Shown piece by piece: positions 23,345-33,608 of a stretch of 64,000 nt of DNA. The DNA is from Neofusicoccum parvum. Lineage: Eukaryota; Ascomycota; Dothideomycetes; Botryosphaeriales; Botryosphaeriaceae. The stretch is from positions 62,001 to 126,000 of the forward strand of contig CP087208.1 of assembly GCA_020912385.1 (NCBI GenBank), in the 5' to 3' direction. Made by a program: the position numbers and the translations under genes. Numbering within the stretch: position 1 is the first letter of the stretch; the number at the start of each line of letters is the position of its first letter. The notes beneath the pieces were generated by a model. The model searched no databases and was not told where the DNA came from. It worked only from the letters and a program-made list of their open reading frames with translations.

Positions 23345-25992
23345 CTATAACGTGAACCCGCTGAGCTGGTCGGGCTCTAGCCACTGCAGACTCAGCTGCG
23401 AGTCCCGCAGGCAGCGCATCAGGTCCTGCTCTTCCAGCGCGTCGAGCGAGCGACCTGCCTGGACGGCGCCTGCAGCATCCGTCCCGGCTGCGGTTTCAGG
23501 CACCGCGTGCGGCCGTGATGTCATCCGGGCAGCCTGAGGAGTCTGCGGTGGCTGCGTAATATACGCTGGCGGAAGTATGTCGTGCACGAAGGAGGACTGG
23601 GCGGCCACGCCCCTCGGCGTCGCGCAGCTTTCGGCCTGGCTTCGCGGCCCGAGATCTGCTCGATGCGTGGCGCCCGCCGGAGGAAGAGCGTGCGTGGCGT
23701 TCCTGCGGCGTGCGGGGTTGTGCGGCCTGCTGCACCCATCCTGGCCCGCTACTCTTCGCTGCGGCGCTGGCGCAGGAGCATCCTGGCCAGGAGCGGCGCT
23801 GATGGGCGTCTCTGTCGCAGTCTACCAGCGGAACGCAGAGCTGAACAAAGGCGTCGAAGAGCCTTCTGACGCCTTCGATGGCCGGGTTCCCCCTCCTCCG
23901 GTTTGTGACGAAGACGTTGAGGTTATCTGTGACGGCGCGGAGGAGAGCAAGGTCGTCGGCGTCCGATGTTGTGATGACGTCGCAGAAGATAACAAAGTAC
24001 GGGTTCAGGGGATAGAAAAGAACCAGCCTGATTTGGTCTCGTCAGCACTTAGAAAAGGGGCTTTGTCCGATGGATTTCCCTACCAGGAAACCGAGGCCTG
24101 GAATTGTCGGACATCTCGCTGAGAGTGTTCGCCGTAGTCCTGCATGTCCCTTAGAGCTTTGAGGGAGCGTCTGGCAAATTCCAGGCACTTCTCAACCCCA
24201 CTCGGAGACTCCGCCAGGCAAGGGTGTAGGCGCGCGATCGATGTCATGATGGAGTAGTACGAGAAGTCCACCCCAATCCATTCGCCTGCGAGAAGATCAT
24301 CCTGAATGAATACATGCTGGGATCGGAACTGACGCAGCGTGGTTAGTGACAAATCCTCCTTTTGCTGCGCTCTGGGATCGAGGAGTTAGCCTGGCTTACG
24401 TCCTTGATTCTAGCTCTGATCTCCGCTATCTTCTCCAGGAACCAATCGACCTTCGCCGATCTCGTGTCCTGTTCCAAAGTCCGGCTTTTTGAATGTGTCT
24501 CCCTAATCACACAATCTTGGACTTTCGCAAACTCAAGATAGACGTTCGTCAAAGCATTGGCTGGCATCGCAGGCTCAAGTGGTACAAGCAGAGCGACGTT
24601 GATTTCCATGTCCAGGAAGCAAGCGGGACGATTGAGGCTCATTGACAACGCCTTTTCCATCATGTAGCAATGACAGAGGCAGTGACGTACTTCAAAAGCC
24701 ATCTCAGCAACCGAGCTTGTGGCTAGATTATAACCGCCGATAGATGTGGCTACGCGACAGGCCGTCGCACTCAGCTGCCAGCACTGTTCAATCTTGCCAA
24801 TGAGATGCTTCAACATTGCCTGGAAGCCGATTAGCCTTTACAAACCACGGCAAGTTTGAGTTTTGCTTACTCCATGGAGCAACGCTTGCAGGAGGGACTG
24901 ACTCGGAGGTTCCAGAACCCCGATTTTGTCCAAGGCGGCCTCGATGTTACGTTCGCACACATCTCGCTTGTCTTCTAGGAGCACTTGGAGATCATCATTT
25001 GCCGAGTCCATGTCCACCGCGGTCAAGTATATGTAACTCATGTAATTCACGTTGATGATGTAGTGCAGCCGGGAGAAACCATGCACACTGTTCTTCAGCA
25101 GGCTGTGGCCTGTTGTTCGAACTCTTGTCTGGAAATAACACATGTCAAGGTGGAGCGTAATTTCTCAGCCAATCTAGGAGGGGCGCCGCCTTTATGCCAT
25201 TCTGGTTTATTGCGGTGTGCTTGGCAAGGCGTTTGTGTACGTGTACACGTACCGTTCAATACCATACATACAGCCTCAACAGAGGAACCATACTGTCATC
25301 CGACGGTCGTGGGGTTTCGCATTCAGTCTTTCCATTGTCGCGAGCAGGATGCGGGGCTGACGAGCATTGACGGGCCAGCGCGATTGCAGACTTGAGATCC
25401 TGGCACCTCTCGACATCGAGGCTTTGACGATTCTGCAGCTCGTACTGAATCAAGTTCTCGGCATGGATTGAGACCGGACTCCGTGGGTTATCCGCACTCA
25501 AGCTGGCTCCAGTGTGAGACTGATCGGGTATGGATTGATGCCAGTCTGAGGAGTCGTCTACGCTGCTCTCGTTATTTTAATATTCCTCCATGCGCGCGGA
25601 AGGAGTATCTCCAGCATCGGTTAGGGCTGCGATAGGCTCTCGAGATATTTGAGAAGGCGTGTTTTCACCCCTAGTCTGTAGGTTGAAGCTTCCATGGGGT
25701 CGAATAGAGCGGGAATATACATGGGAAGCTGGAGGCAAATGACTGTCCCTGCAGCTAATATTAGACAAGGTCTTTGTTTGATTGCTGCTGTGATCTGAGA
25801 CGTACACATGTTGACATGCTTCCGTCTTCTCGGCCTGGTTCGCTGGCAAGTAACGGAAAAGCTGGTGTAGTTCTTGCACGGGCTGCGTCGGTCACATTTG
25901 GTCTGCTCATAGCGGTTAGGGCCTGGAACTTGAAGGAAGATCAAGAGCAAAGAGACCTTCTTCTCAAAACAAAAATCACACTTGACCGGCAT
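23345..25992 (-). pseudogene. Zn2Cys6 transcription factor, probably degenerate
   Basis: A fungal binuclear-cluster regulator can be followed in pieces. Exon 1 (25957-25992) and the exon ending at 25902 give CDFCFEKK|TKCDRRSPCKNY, then SFSVTCQRTRPRRRK. The fifth zinc-ligand Cys is Tyr. After about 25820 the frame must shift to reach a plausible linker, and that frame meets TAA at 25577-25579 before continuing in phase with AENLIQYELQNRQSLDVE. The middle-homology region resumes at 24871-25129 (HYIINVNYMSYIYL, RDVCERNIEAALDK), 24400-24819 (RHCLCHCYMMEKALSMSLNR), 24084-24328 (EWIGVDFSYYSIMTSIARLH) and from 24027 (LVLFYPLNPYFVIFCDVITT), all joined by good introns. So the 3' half reads intact while the DNA-binding half looks damaged. 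The C-terminal end is uncertain. Unusual splicing could rescue it. Confidence 0.65.
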
Positions 25993-26703
25993 TAGCGCAC
26001 ATGTAATCGACGCCTGAGTTCTGCACGGGTGAGATCGTGCTCATGACGTACCGCACGGAGACGAGGGCGCGTTGTGGACGCTGAAGAGACGATTTCCTCT
26101 TCTAACATAGTATCGATAGATCCTAGATCATAAACAGGAATTGGTTATTCGACGACAACGCGGTTGAGGACGCCGGAAGTTGGCGGGCATGCACAGGTGC
26201 GGCGAAGGGGGCGCCACGACGGACTCATCCGTAGCTACAATCTTGCCCAAAAGAGGGGGTGACAGGAACGATGGACAATGCTTAGCAGGCGTGCGGAAGC
26301 GTTTCCTGTCGGGTGCTCCAATCGGCTCATAAGTAACCAGTTCGGGCCCGAGCCGAAATCCGAAATCCGGCATGGCAACCCACAGCGCGAATATCTCCAC
26401 GTCCGTTTGCACGATAGATTCAATGATCGCCCTCACGAAGTCTGGGACGTTGCATGCATGGCCAAGTGGCAATGGAATATGAAGCGGGTGTAGCACCTCT
26501 GCGTGTTCCTTCTTCCGGCCTGGAGATTTCTCTAGCACATGCAATCGAATTCGTCCTCGCTCGTGCCTGTGTGGTCCGTACGAGTCAGCCATGTCGGCCT
26601 CCCTTTAAATTCTCTTCTCTGAAGCGACCGACACCGAGACGAATAGGGTGCTGTCAGCTGGTGTTGTTGCTGTTGACAGGATAGGTATGTGCTCCTCGCA
26701 AAC
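25993..26703. other. Intergenic between regulator and transesterase relic
   Basis: A 154-codon minus-strand frame (26128-26592, beginning MADSYGPHRHERGR) is open but carries no motif I can name. It could be another eroded gene. Nothing else is recognisable. Confidence 0.35.
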
Positions 26704-27064
26704 ATGCCTGCTTCTTCTTTTGACAGCTCTCGAGGAAATCCATTCATCCTCAAAGGATTTGGCCGCCGCTCTTTGTCCTCAGCTTCGGCCAACGTAGATC
26801 CCGACAGTGTCTTCGCGCTGTACTCTATCACCAAGACCGTGACCGCCATTGCCTGCCTTCAATGCGTGCAACGCGGTTAGATAGAGCTTGATGTTCCCAT
26901 ATATGCTGTCCTCCCCGAACTGAGAGAGTTCCAGATCCTTTCTATCTCCGAGAAAGGCAGCATTGAACTGAAACCGCACTCCGAAAGCATCACGCTACGG
27001 CACTTGCTGAGCCACACGAGCGGCATCGGCATGGACCAGTTTGGCCCCCACCTCCAAGCATGTG
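26704..27064 (+). pseudogene. Beta-lactamase-fold transesterase relic (LovD-like)
   Basis: Fragment of a serine-hydrolase of the class C beta-lactamase/LovD acyltransferase family. The catalytic Ser-x-x-Lys is visible in SVFALYSITKTVTAIACL, followed by LQCVQRG, an in-frame TAG (26878-26880), then IELDVPIYAVLPELREFQIL and LRHLLSHTSGIGMD, which is the standard order of family motifs. The N-terminal strand and everything after the HTSG block are missing; intact members are about 400 aa. The frame ends at a TAG near 27064, where the opposite-strand P450 relic begins. The internal stop sits where many relatives have a Gln or Leu after the RG pair, so CAG to TAG is one explanation. Non-functional with high probability. 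Confidence 0.8.
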
Positions 27065-27065
27065 G

Positions 27066-27990
27066 TTAGCTGTTCACGTCCCCAGAACCACCTGTAGGGG
27101 TCAGAAAAGTACATACTCAAATTAGGGGAGTTGAGCCGGTGTGTCTCTCTCATGAAGCTATCAAGTTTTTGCAGCTCCCACAACGCTTGCTTGGTAGCAA
27201 GAGTGCCATGCTGCCAGAGAACTGCCTAGACTTCTGCACGTAGTTCGACTACGTACTCTGGGTGTGCTGCCATCTCGCAGAGACATTGGGTGAGAACTGA
27301 TGACGTTGTGTGAATGCCTCCTACCGCAAGGTTCATTTGACACTTGATCAACTCCTCGACTCCCTTCGGTGTAGTCCATTCGGAATTTCGGGTAAAATGA
27401 TACAGCATTGCTGCCAGGCTTGGCTCCTTGATTCCAATTTCTTCACAACGGCGGATATCGGCCAGCTCCTGGAGGACAATGCGACGTGCTTCAGCAAGCG
27501 GGTTCTGAACCGCTTGATATTGAGGAAGGAATCGGTAGGTGAATAGGTACAGCAACTTCGGCCACTGCTTTAATTCATGGGCATACTTCGTCACAGAGAG
27601 AACGTTCTCAGTCGTAATGGTGATCCAGGTAGAATCGTGCGGCGCACTTTTGCTCATCATGACTCTGGCCGTCATGACGGCGATCATTGCGGGTTACCGC
27701 ACTTCGCACAGGCCGCCCAGCGTACTCCTTTGCGGGGCGAAGTTAGACTTGCAGATAGCTACGTGTAGTACTATACTGTCATAAAAATACGGGTCCAACC
27801 TTCCTTGGTGAGGCCAAGCTTCATGCAATGTGTGCCGGAATTCGGAGATCAGAGAAGCAATGGGGACGTGCGACTGTTTCCGACGGAGCCCCAAGGGTTG
27901 ATACTTTCCGAATTCCGAGACGCCTAGCGATGCGTGCCGAGATGGGGACTTTGTGAAACTTGCATGCGCGGTTCCAGACTCCAGTCTCAA
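27066..27990 (-). pseudogene. Cytochrome P450 relic
   Basis: Truncated P450 of the fungal subgroup with an HTTS-type I-helix. The readable part (27226-27687) has ITTENVLSVTKYAHELKQWP, FLPQYQAVQNPLAEARRIV and the I-helix AVGGIHTTSSVLTQCL. A TAG at about 27235 interrupts AEV*AVLWQHG, after which the same frame continues to the K-helix region LQKLDSFMRETHRLNSP containing ExxR. The heme-binding loop and the N-terminal membrane anchor are absent. Upstream (27694-27990) only weak similarity remains, with frame disruption. The 3' break coincides with the end of the transesterase fragment on the other strand, indicating a rearrangement joint at about 27065. Confidence 0.8.
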
Positions 27991-28050
27991 TTAGCAAGGA
28001 CTATATCGATCTATGATTTCAATTGGTGGTGCCGCTACAGAAGAATCTGA

Positions 28051-28346
28051 TCGAAGGCCGCGGCGGACGCGCTGATGCTTGCGCTGGCCACGGAGCTGTC
28101 GAGCAAGTATGGATGCACCGTCGACGCCGTGTCCCCAGGACTGACCAGCACATCAGGGTTCATGCGAGAGTTTGAGAAGTCCGGAGAGTTCCTGTGCAAT
28201 GTTTTTTCAACATGAGAACGCCGGTGGCTGGCTACATTGGCCTGCCGGGGGATGCTGCCCATGCAGTCATGTTTTTCCTAGACGAGAGGGCGGATTGGGT
28301 GAACGGAGCAAGTATCAATGTATCGGGCGGGATGTTTCTGGGTTGA
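28051..28346 (+). pseudogene. Short-chain dehydrogenase relic (C-terminal half)
   Basis: Only the part downstream of the catalytic Tyr remains. SKAAADALMLALATELSS and the VDAVSPGLTSTSGFMREFEK loop are in one frame. That frame stops at TGA about 28214, and the rest (MRTPVAGYIGLPGDAAHAV, then ADWVNGASINVSGG and a stop at 28344) is in a second frame. Together they give the normal order of the SDR C-terminal third. The Rossmann glycine motif and the YxxxK active-site Tyr are missing. A frameshift plus 5' truncation marks it as a pseudogene. Confidence 0.8.
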
Positions 28347-28536
28347 GATGTTCTTCTCGTAGCGGAGATGCTATTGCTTCCACATGACGATATGCCAATC
28401 TTCACTCTATGTTTGAGGCTGTGGTAAAGACGGCGAATTTCAAGGCGTTGCTGCATTGGTCTACATGTACACCGGCTATAATAACACATCCTATTATGCT
28501 ATAATTTTCAAAGTTCTTCATCAATTTTGCGTCCGT

Positions 28537-30487
28537 TTAGAGATCGGGGAATGTTCGTTGGAAATCAGAGTGCACGAACTGACCTTGTTCAGCGCTACAC
28601 AGCCTGCCGTCCTCTGCAACCTCCCAGTCATCACTACCTACGGCTCCAAGGGCGTAGAACACGCTTGAGGGGTCGTATTTGGCTTTGATCTCCCGAAGCT
28701 TCTCGTAGTTGCTACCGTAGAAGGCCGTTTGCCAGTTGGGTTGACGGAAATCGGCCTGTGCATATCAAGTCAACACGTGTAACACATCCATCGCGAGAAT
28801 TACAGTGTGTAATTACCTCGTTGAGATAGGCACCAGACTCAGGAGCCAGAGCGGTCAGTTGCGGAATGTAGTTGTCAGTCATCTTGTCTTGCCATTCGAT
28901 CATCTCTTCCCAGGGCGCGGTAAAATTCCAAGGTCTAAGAGCTTCTGTCAGCAGTAGTTCCACACTTAAGTCTACATGGCGCTTACGTGGTAATCACAGT
29001 ATCAATGAGAGTGTCTCTCCAAGCCGGGAGGACTGCGTTGTCCACATCACCGGCAACAGCTTTGGAAACGTTCAAGCCTACGCCGATGAATATGGCGCCA
29101 TCCTCGGTGATGTTCCGGTACGCGGTAGTCAAAGCATCGTTGTTAGTCTCGACGACGCTTCTAGGAACAAGCCAGCCGCCGTATTGCGCAATACCGACCT
29201 GGATGGGACTCTGCATGGTCGAAAACTGGGCGTAGTATCCGGGGAATTGGTGGATGTAAGTGGAATACGTGATGTTCAGCTCATCCAGCTTGTCGAGATA
29301 AGGCTGAAGCAGGGCCGTGAGGTCTTCGGCAGAGACGCCTGGCGCGGTGATGGGGCTGAGGGAGAAGGAGGTGTTGGTAAAGTACCACACCACCATGGCA
29401 CCGGCATCGACGACCTTCGGGAGAGCAGTGTGCCACGCACCCACCGCCTCGTAGTACGTGTCCGCGGTAAGTCCTTCCGCGCTGAACGTCAAGTTTGCTC
29501 CAGCCACGGGAATGTCCTCGTGCGCCTTCGAAGTCATGGAGGTCACGACGCCGTAAGTGCCTCCTCCGCCGCCCGACAGCGCCCAGTAGAGATCGGAGTT
29601 CTCCTGGCGGTTCGCAACCAGCACCTCCCCAGTCCCGTCCACGACCTCCCATTCGAGAACCTGATCGGCGGCCAGGCCGTACTTCGAGGCCAGAGCCGAG
29701 TGCCCGCCTCCCTGCGAGTAGCCGCCCGCAATCCCGACCGTGGGGCATTCTCCGCCCACAACGGCGAGCCCGGCCGCGTCGGCAGCCACGTAGGCTTCGC
29801 CGCCCTGAACACCAGAGCCGAGTTTGATGGCTTTTCCGGAGTAAGTGGCGCTTGAATAGTCAATGATGCTGATGTCTTTCAGGTGGTGCGTCCAGATGGC
29901 AAGTGATCCAGCGCCCGTGGACTTTCCATTGTAGCTGCGCAGCTGTCAGCGCATGTTAAAGTCCAATGTTCGAATAGTGCATGCAGCACTTGACCTTCAA
30001 TGTCCAACCGATGTGCGGGCACTTACTCGTGTCCTGTATTTCTGATGACCAGTCGGATGTTTTTCTCCCTTGCGAATCGGACCCCCGCGGCCACATCCTC
30101 GGTCGTAGACACGTTGATGGCGTACCGCACGTAAGTTCCCAGCACACAGGGGGAATCCTCGGCAGCGAATGGGTCACAGCTGCGATTGGCAAAGAAGGGG
30201 GCCATGATGGAGCTCGAAGAGTCGTAGTGCTGCTGCGGCCAGAGCCAATTGTCGCGGAGGGTCTGGCACGTCGACGCGTCATAGACCGGATCGTGGCAGG
30301 GGGCGGCAAGAGGGACCGTCGCCACCAGCCGGCCGCCGACGGTCTCGTTGAGTGCTTGCCACTCGGACGCTGCCGGCCAGCACGCGTCTCCGGGGAAGCA
30401 GCGGCAGCTCTGGGCGGACTCGGCAGCCTGCGCAGACCAGACCAGGGCGTTGAGCGCCGCCTGGCGCAGTACCGGGCCGGATCGCAT
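28537..30487 (-). CDS. FAD-linked oxidoreductase, BBE/VAO type (isoamyl alcohol oxidase-like)
   Basis: Secreted or vesicular flavoprotein oxidase with four exons (30027-30487, 28987-29934, 28817-28934, 28537-28755), 581 aa. After an N-terminal hydrophobic stretch and a Cys-rich start (SCRCFPGDACWP), the FAD-binding PCMH domain shows both covalent attachment sites: His in IRNTGHDYNGKS (the intron splits the GAC codon after His) and Cys in GGECPTVGIAGGYSQGGGHS, so FAD is probably bound at two points. The C-terminal BBE segment (NWQTAFYGSNYEKLREIKAKYDP) is complete. The protein resembles fungal isoamyl-alcohol-oxidase-type and metabolite-tailoring oxidases. It is the only apparently intact gene beside the three relics. 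A TATTTAAA element lies about 65 bp upstream. Substrate unknown. Confidence 0.93.
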
Positions 30488-30547
30488 GCTGGGAGGCTGA
30501 GGATGAGGCTCGAAGAAAGCTTCGAGGGTCCTCGGCAGGTACGAGTA

Positions 30548-30558
30548 GTATATTTAAA
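30548..30558 (-). promoter_or_regulatory. TATA-like element of the BBE oxidase
   Basis: GTATATTTAAA (a palindrome-like TATTTAAAT core) lies 60-70 bp upstream of the start codon at 30487, a suitable distance for a fungal core promoter. Confidence 0.45.
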
Positions 30559-31208
30559 TGTTCCTCCTCTTTTTGCTGGACAACGGCCGAGCCCCGCAGT
30601 TCCCGCTCCTCCCGTCCCGGCTAGGCGCGTTTGGGGCCGCCGACCCGCAGCTAATGCAGGAGCCGAATCCTACGGAGATATGAATACGCTCCGCCACGGC
30701 ATGTGTTCCCTGAACGAGATGTGGCTGGAGCAACGGCCGGCCCTCTGCCTGTTCTCTTGTTCCACACCGCTTCTAGAGCGCCACGTCGGCTCTTGCCAAC
30801 CGAGCAACGGGTCATAAACGGTCTCAATGACTCGTGCCTATATTGCAAGCAGTAAGAAATTTTCCATCAGTAATCCTTGGGGGTCCGACGGTGACCGGGC
30901 TGAGTGGGCTTCTCTCGTGATATACCCTCGCTTATCGACATATGCGCCATACGAATGGTCCGGGAAGATAAGAGGGTCAGTGGAACGGAGCGACCCGAAA
31001 ATTTGCAATCCTTGCACAACCTTCCCACTGGAAACTGGCGGTACAACTTGGTGAGTGATGCACTTGGCAATGGCAAGATCTGGAGAAAATATCATAACAG
31101 TGTATATGTTTCAATGCCTACGTCTGTAGTAGAGGGTCAACACGCGTATTGGCCAACCAATGCTGGCTCTCTCCTGATTCCTCCCCACATTGCCGCCAGC
31201 CCGGAACT
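30559..31208. other. Intergenic
   Basis: Upstream part of the BBE oxidase and 3' flank of the next minus-strand gene. Short frames only, without recognised motifs. Confidence 0.4.
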
Positions 31209-31952
31209 CTACGAGTGCGTGCCGGTACCGACGCAGAAAGGAACGGGGTAGGTGTCGCTGCTGCAGAGGCGGATGGTGCCCTTGACCCAGCTCAAGGCGC
31301 CGTACGTCGTGGACGTGTAGGCGTCGACGGTGAAGTCCACGCGGGTCGGGTTGTCGGTGCAGCCGTCGAGGATCTGGCCGGTGTAGCGGGTGGTGTCGGG
31401 GTTGGAGACGATGATGCCGGACTTGCCCTTGGGCACGAAGAACGAGTACTCGGCCGTCTGTTCGGTGGTCCAGGTGGTGCCGACGTCGACGCCCAGGCTG
31501 ACCGACAGCACCTTCTCGAACGTCGACTTGACGCCGGTGCTGACCGTCACGCTGTTCGCCAGCGAGAAGCCGTCCGACACCGTCACACGCGCGCGGTCCG
31601 CCTCGGCGGTGATGACCGACGACATGGGCACGTCCCAGTTCTGGAACTGCGTCTTCTCCTTGAGCTGCACCTCCTGGGACTGCTCGCAGTCCTGGCGGCG
31701 GGAGAGCGGGAACGGGCTGGTGAAGTTGGAGAGGCGGCGGTCGAGGGTCGGGAAGGTGGAGTTGCCCCAGGTGGGCGGGGGGACGCTGCGGGCCTTGAGG
31801 AGGTCGTAGTCCCGGACCTTCATCACCTCGTGGCGGCCGTTGTCGCCGAGGAGGATGATGTCGTCGTCGGCGAGGATCTTGCTGGCGGAAGGAGCGGCGG
31901 CGGCCAGGCTGCTGAGCCCGGCGAGCAGAGGAATGAACGAGGTGAAGTGCAT
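31209..31952 (-). CDS. Secreted effector-like protein (CELP0028-like, tentative)
   Basis: Single-exon gene of 247 aa. The start at 31952 was preferred over an in-frame upstream ATG (31994) because it places a classic signal peptide (MHFTSFIPLLAGLSSLAAAA) at the N terminus. A pro-region with EVMKVRDYDLLKARS and an Arg-Arg (LSRRQD) precedes a Ser/Thr/Val-rich domain (VTVSTGVKSTFEKVLSVSLG, TAEYSFFVPKGKSGIIV) of probable beta strands, with three Cys residues. The layout resembles fungal proteins annotated as 'CELP0028 effector-like'. The alternating strands with TTWTTEQTAEY also recall aerolysin-type folds; both comparisons are from memory of patterns and are weak. No enzyme motif is present. Confidence 0.8.
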   Translation of the reverse strand: MHFTSFIPLLAGLSSLAAAAPSASKILADDDIILLGDNGRHEVMKVRDYDLLKARSVPPPTWGNSTFPTLDRRLSNFTSPFPLSRRQDCEQSQEVQLKEKTQFQNWDVPMSSVITAEADRARVTVSDGFSLANSVTVSTGVKSTFEKVLSVSLGVDVGTTWTTEQTAEYSFFVPKGKSGIIVSNPDTTRYTGQILDGCTDNPTRVDFTVDAYTSTTYGALSWVKGTIRLCSSDTYPVPFCVGTGTHS

Positions 31953-33608
31953 GGTGAATGCGGGGCGAGCGGGGCAGCGGAAAGAAGGGGTCAACGAGAG
32001 GCCAGTGAAGGATCAGATGTGCGCTGGATGGAGAAAGCGTAGAGACGCAGGGTATCCTTATGTAGCCGGACCCGGGCGCCATCACTCTGCGGGCCGCCTG
32101 ACTGCAAGATTCAGGACTCCTGCGCCGAAGACCTGGGCTTACCGCAACGAGCGAAAGGGTAGACGGTGCGAGTCGAGCCCGGTTAACGACACCTGATGCT
32201 GCAGAGCGCGGACTCGTCGACACGCCGTCGGTCGACGTGTGGAGATCTTGGCAGATGGTAAATGCTGCGCCTGAGGCCGCTCGCGAGTCAACTGTCCCAA
32301 GCCTGCTGCCCGCAAAAGAGGGAGCAGCGCCAGAGTGCGAGAGCCCGAGAATCTCTCCACCTGCCCCAGGGCTCGACGCTCGTGTGCTTTAGTCACCCGT
32401 TACACCTTCCGTTCAGTGTCCCATCATCTTCAAGGCCCGCGCCGGAAGCCTGAGGCTGCGCGACTCACCACCAGCGAACCGTGAGGTGACCATCCGGATG
32501 GGGCGATGCTGGTGTCCATCGTGGCCGAAGACACGAGTCAGACCAGGCGTCTACTCCACGTGCACCGACAGCCGCGCGATACAGAACCGGCGTGGAATAT
32601 TGCGCTGAGGGCCTGAATGGGGATCTCGCGGCGCTACGGCTGGCTGCGGCGATGGGGTTTCGGAGCGAGCGAAGCCTCAGGGGCCACGGACTGCGCTGCT
32701 GGCAGGTTGAAAAAAGGAAAAAAACCCCCTGCTCTTTACCTCTTGCCCGTCCTCAGACTCCTGCCCTATATGCAGAGAAGGATCGGGGAACAGAACAAGA
32801 ACAGTGGCGCGCCGGCTAGCGAGATCTTGGAATGCGGCTGCGAACGCCTCGAAGGCTTGGCCAGGGGCTGATCCTTATTTAGACATCCTCACCGTTGGTG
32901 ATAGGCGCGTCAGGCCTCCCGGTTGGCCAGATGGGGCCGCGGAATGAACCGACGTCTGAATCAGACGCCTGGGGCCAGCTATCTTGGGACTGACGTCGTT
33001 CGCAGTTCGCCTATATCTACTTCGCGCGAGGCATGCCGAAAGGCGAATGGTTGCACCCGTCTGGAGACAGCACGTTATCTGGGCCGCCGGGTATGCCTGG
33101 AGCGCCCGCCCTACCCGCTCGGATCCCCCACCAGTCGTGCACACTGGTCTAACATGGCCGTGGAGCATCCGCACTTGCCAAATGAAATAAATGAAACAAG
33201 TAGCATTCCGATGCACCTAAAGCTCTACGGGGAGCATTGGCTGCTTGCGAGAGGGTCCGAGTCCTGCGGGATGAAGTCATGGACGCTTTTACCAGAATAA
33301 TACCGCCATTCGGCATGGATGTAGCTCACTACAGTGTGCCGAGATTGTCAGTGCGTAGTTAGTCAAGCGAGCTACTTCGATAAACAGATGCCAATAAGTA
33401 GCGCGAGTAAGCAACACCCGAACGCTTTATCGTACCATATTGCCAAATCGCGGAAGGCGCATGCCAGACAGCTTTCAGACAGCATGAATGTCATTTTCGC
33501 CATTACTAATTTCTCCAAAGTACTGAATGATCGCTTCCCGCTGCGCTGCGCTAAAAAACAAAAGACTGGACCGAAAGAACCCCTACAGTACGATGGACGC
33601 TACCCAAC
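31953..33608. other. Intergenic
   Basis: Promoter region of the secreted effector-like protein and 3' flank of the vWA gene. Numerous short frames but no motif, no tRNA-like sequence and no obvious transposon remnant. Confidence 0.4.

Noticed and set aside
31111..32223. 370-codon minus-strand frame overlapping the secreted effector-like gene
   Set aside because: Different frame of the same region with Arg/His/Pro-rich composition and no signal peptide, unlike the chosen frame.
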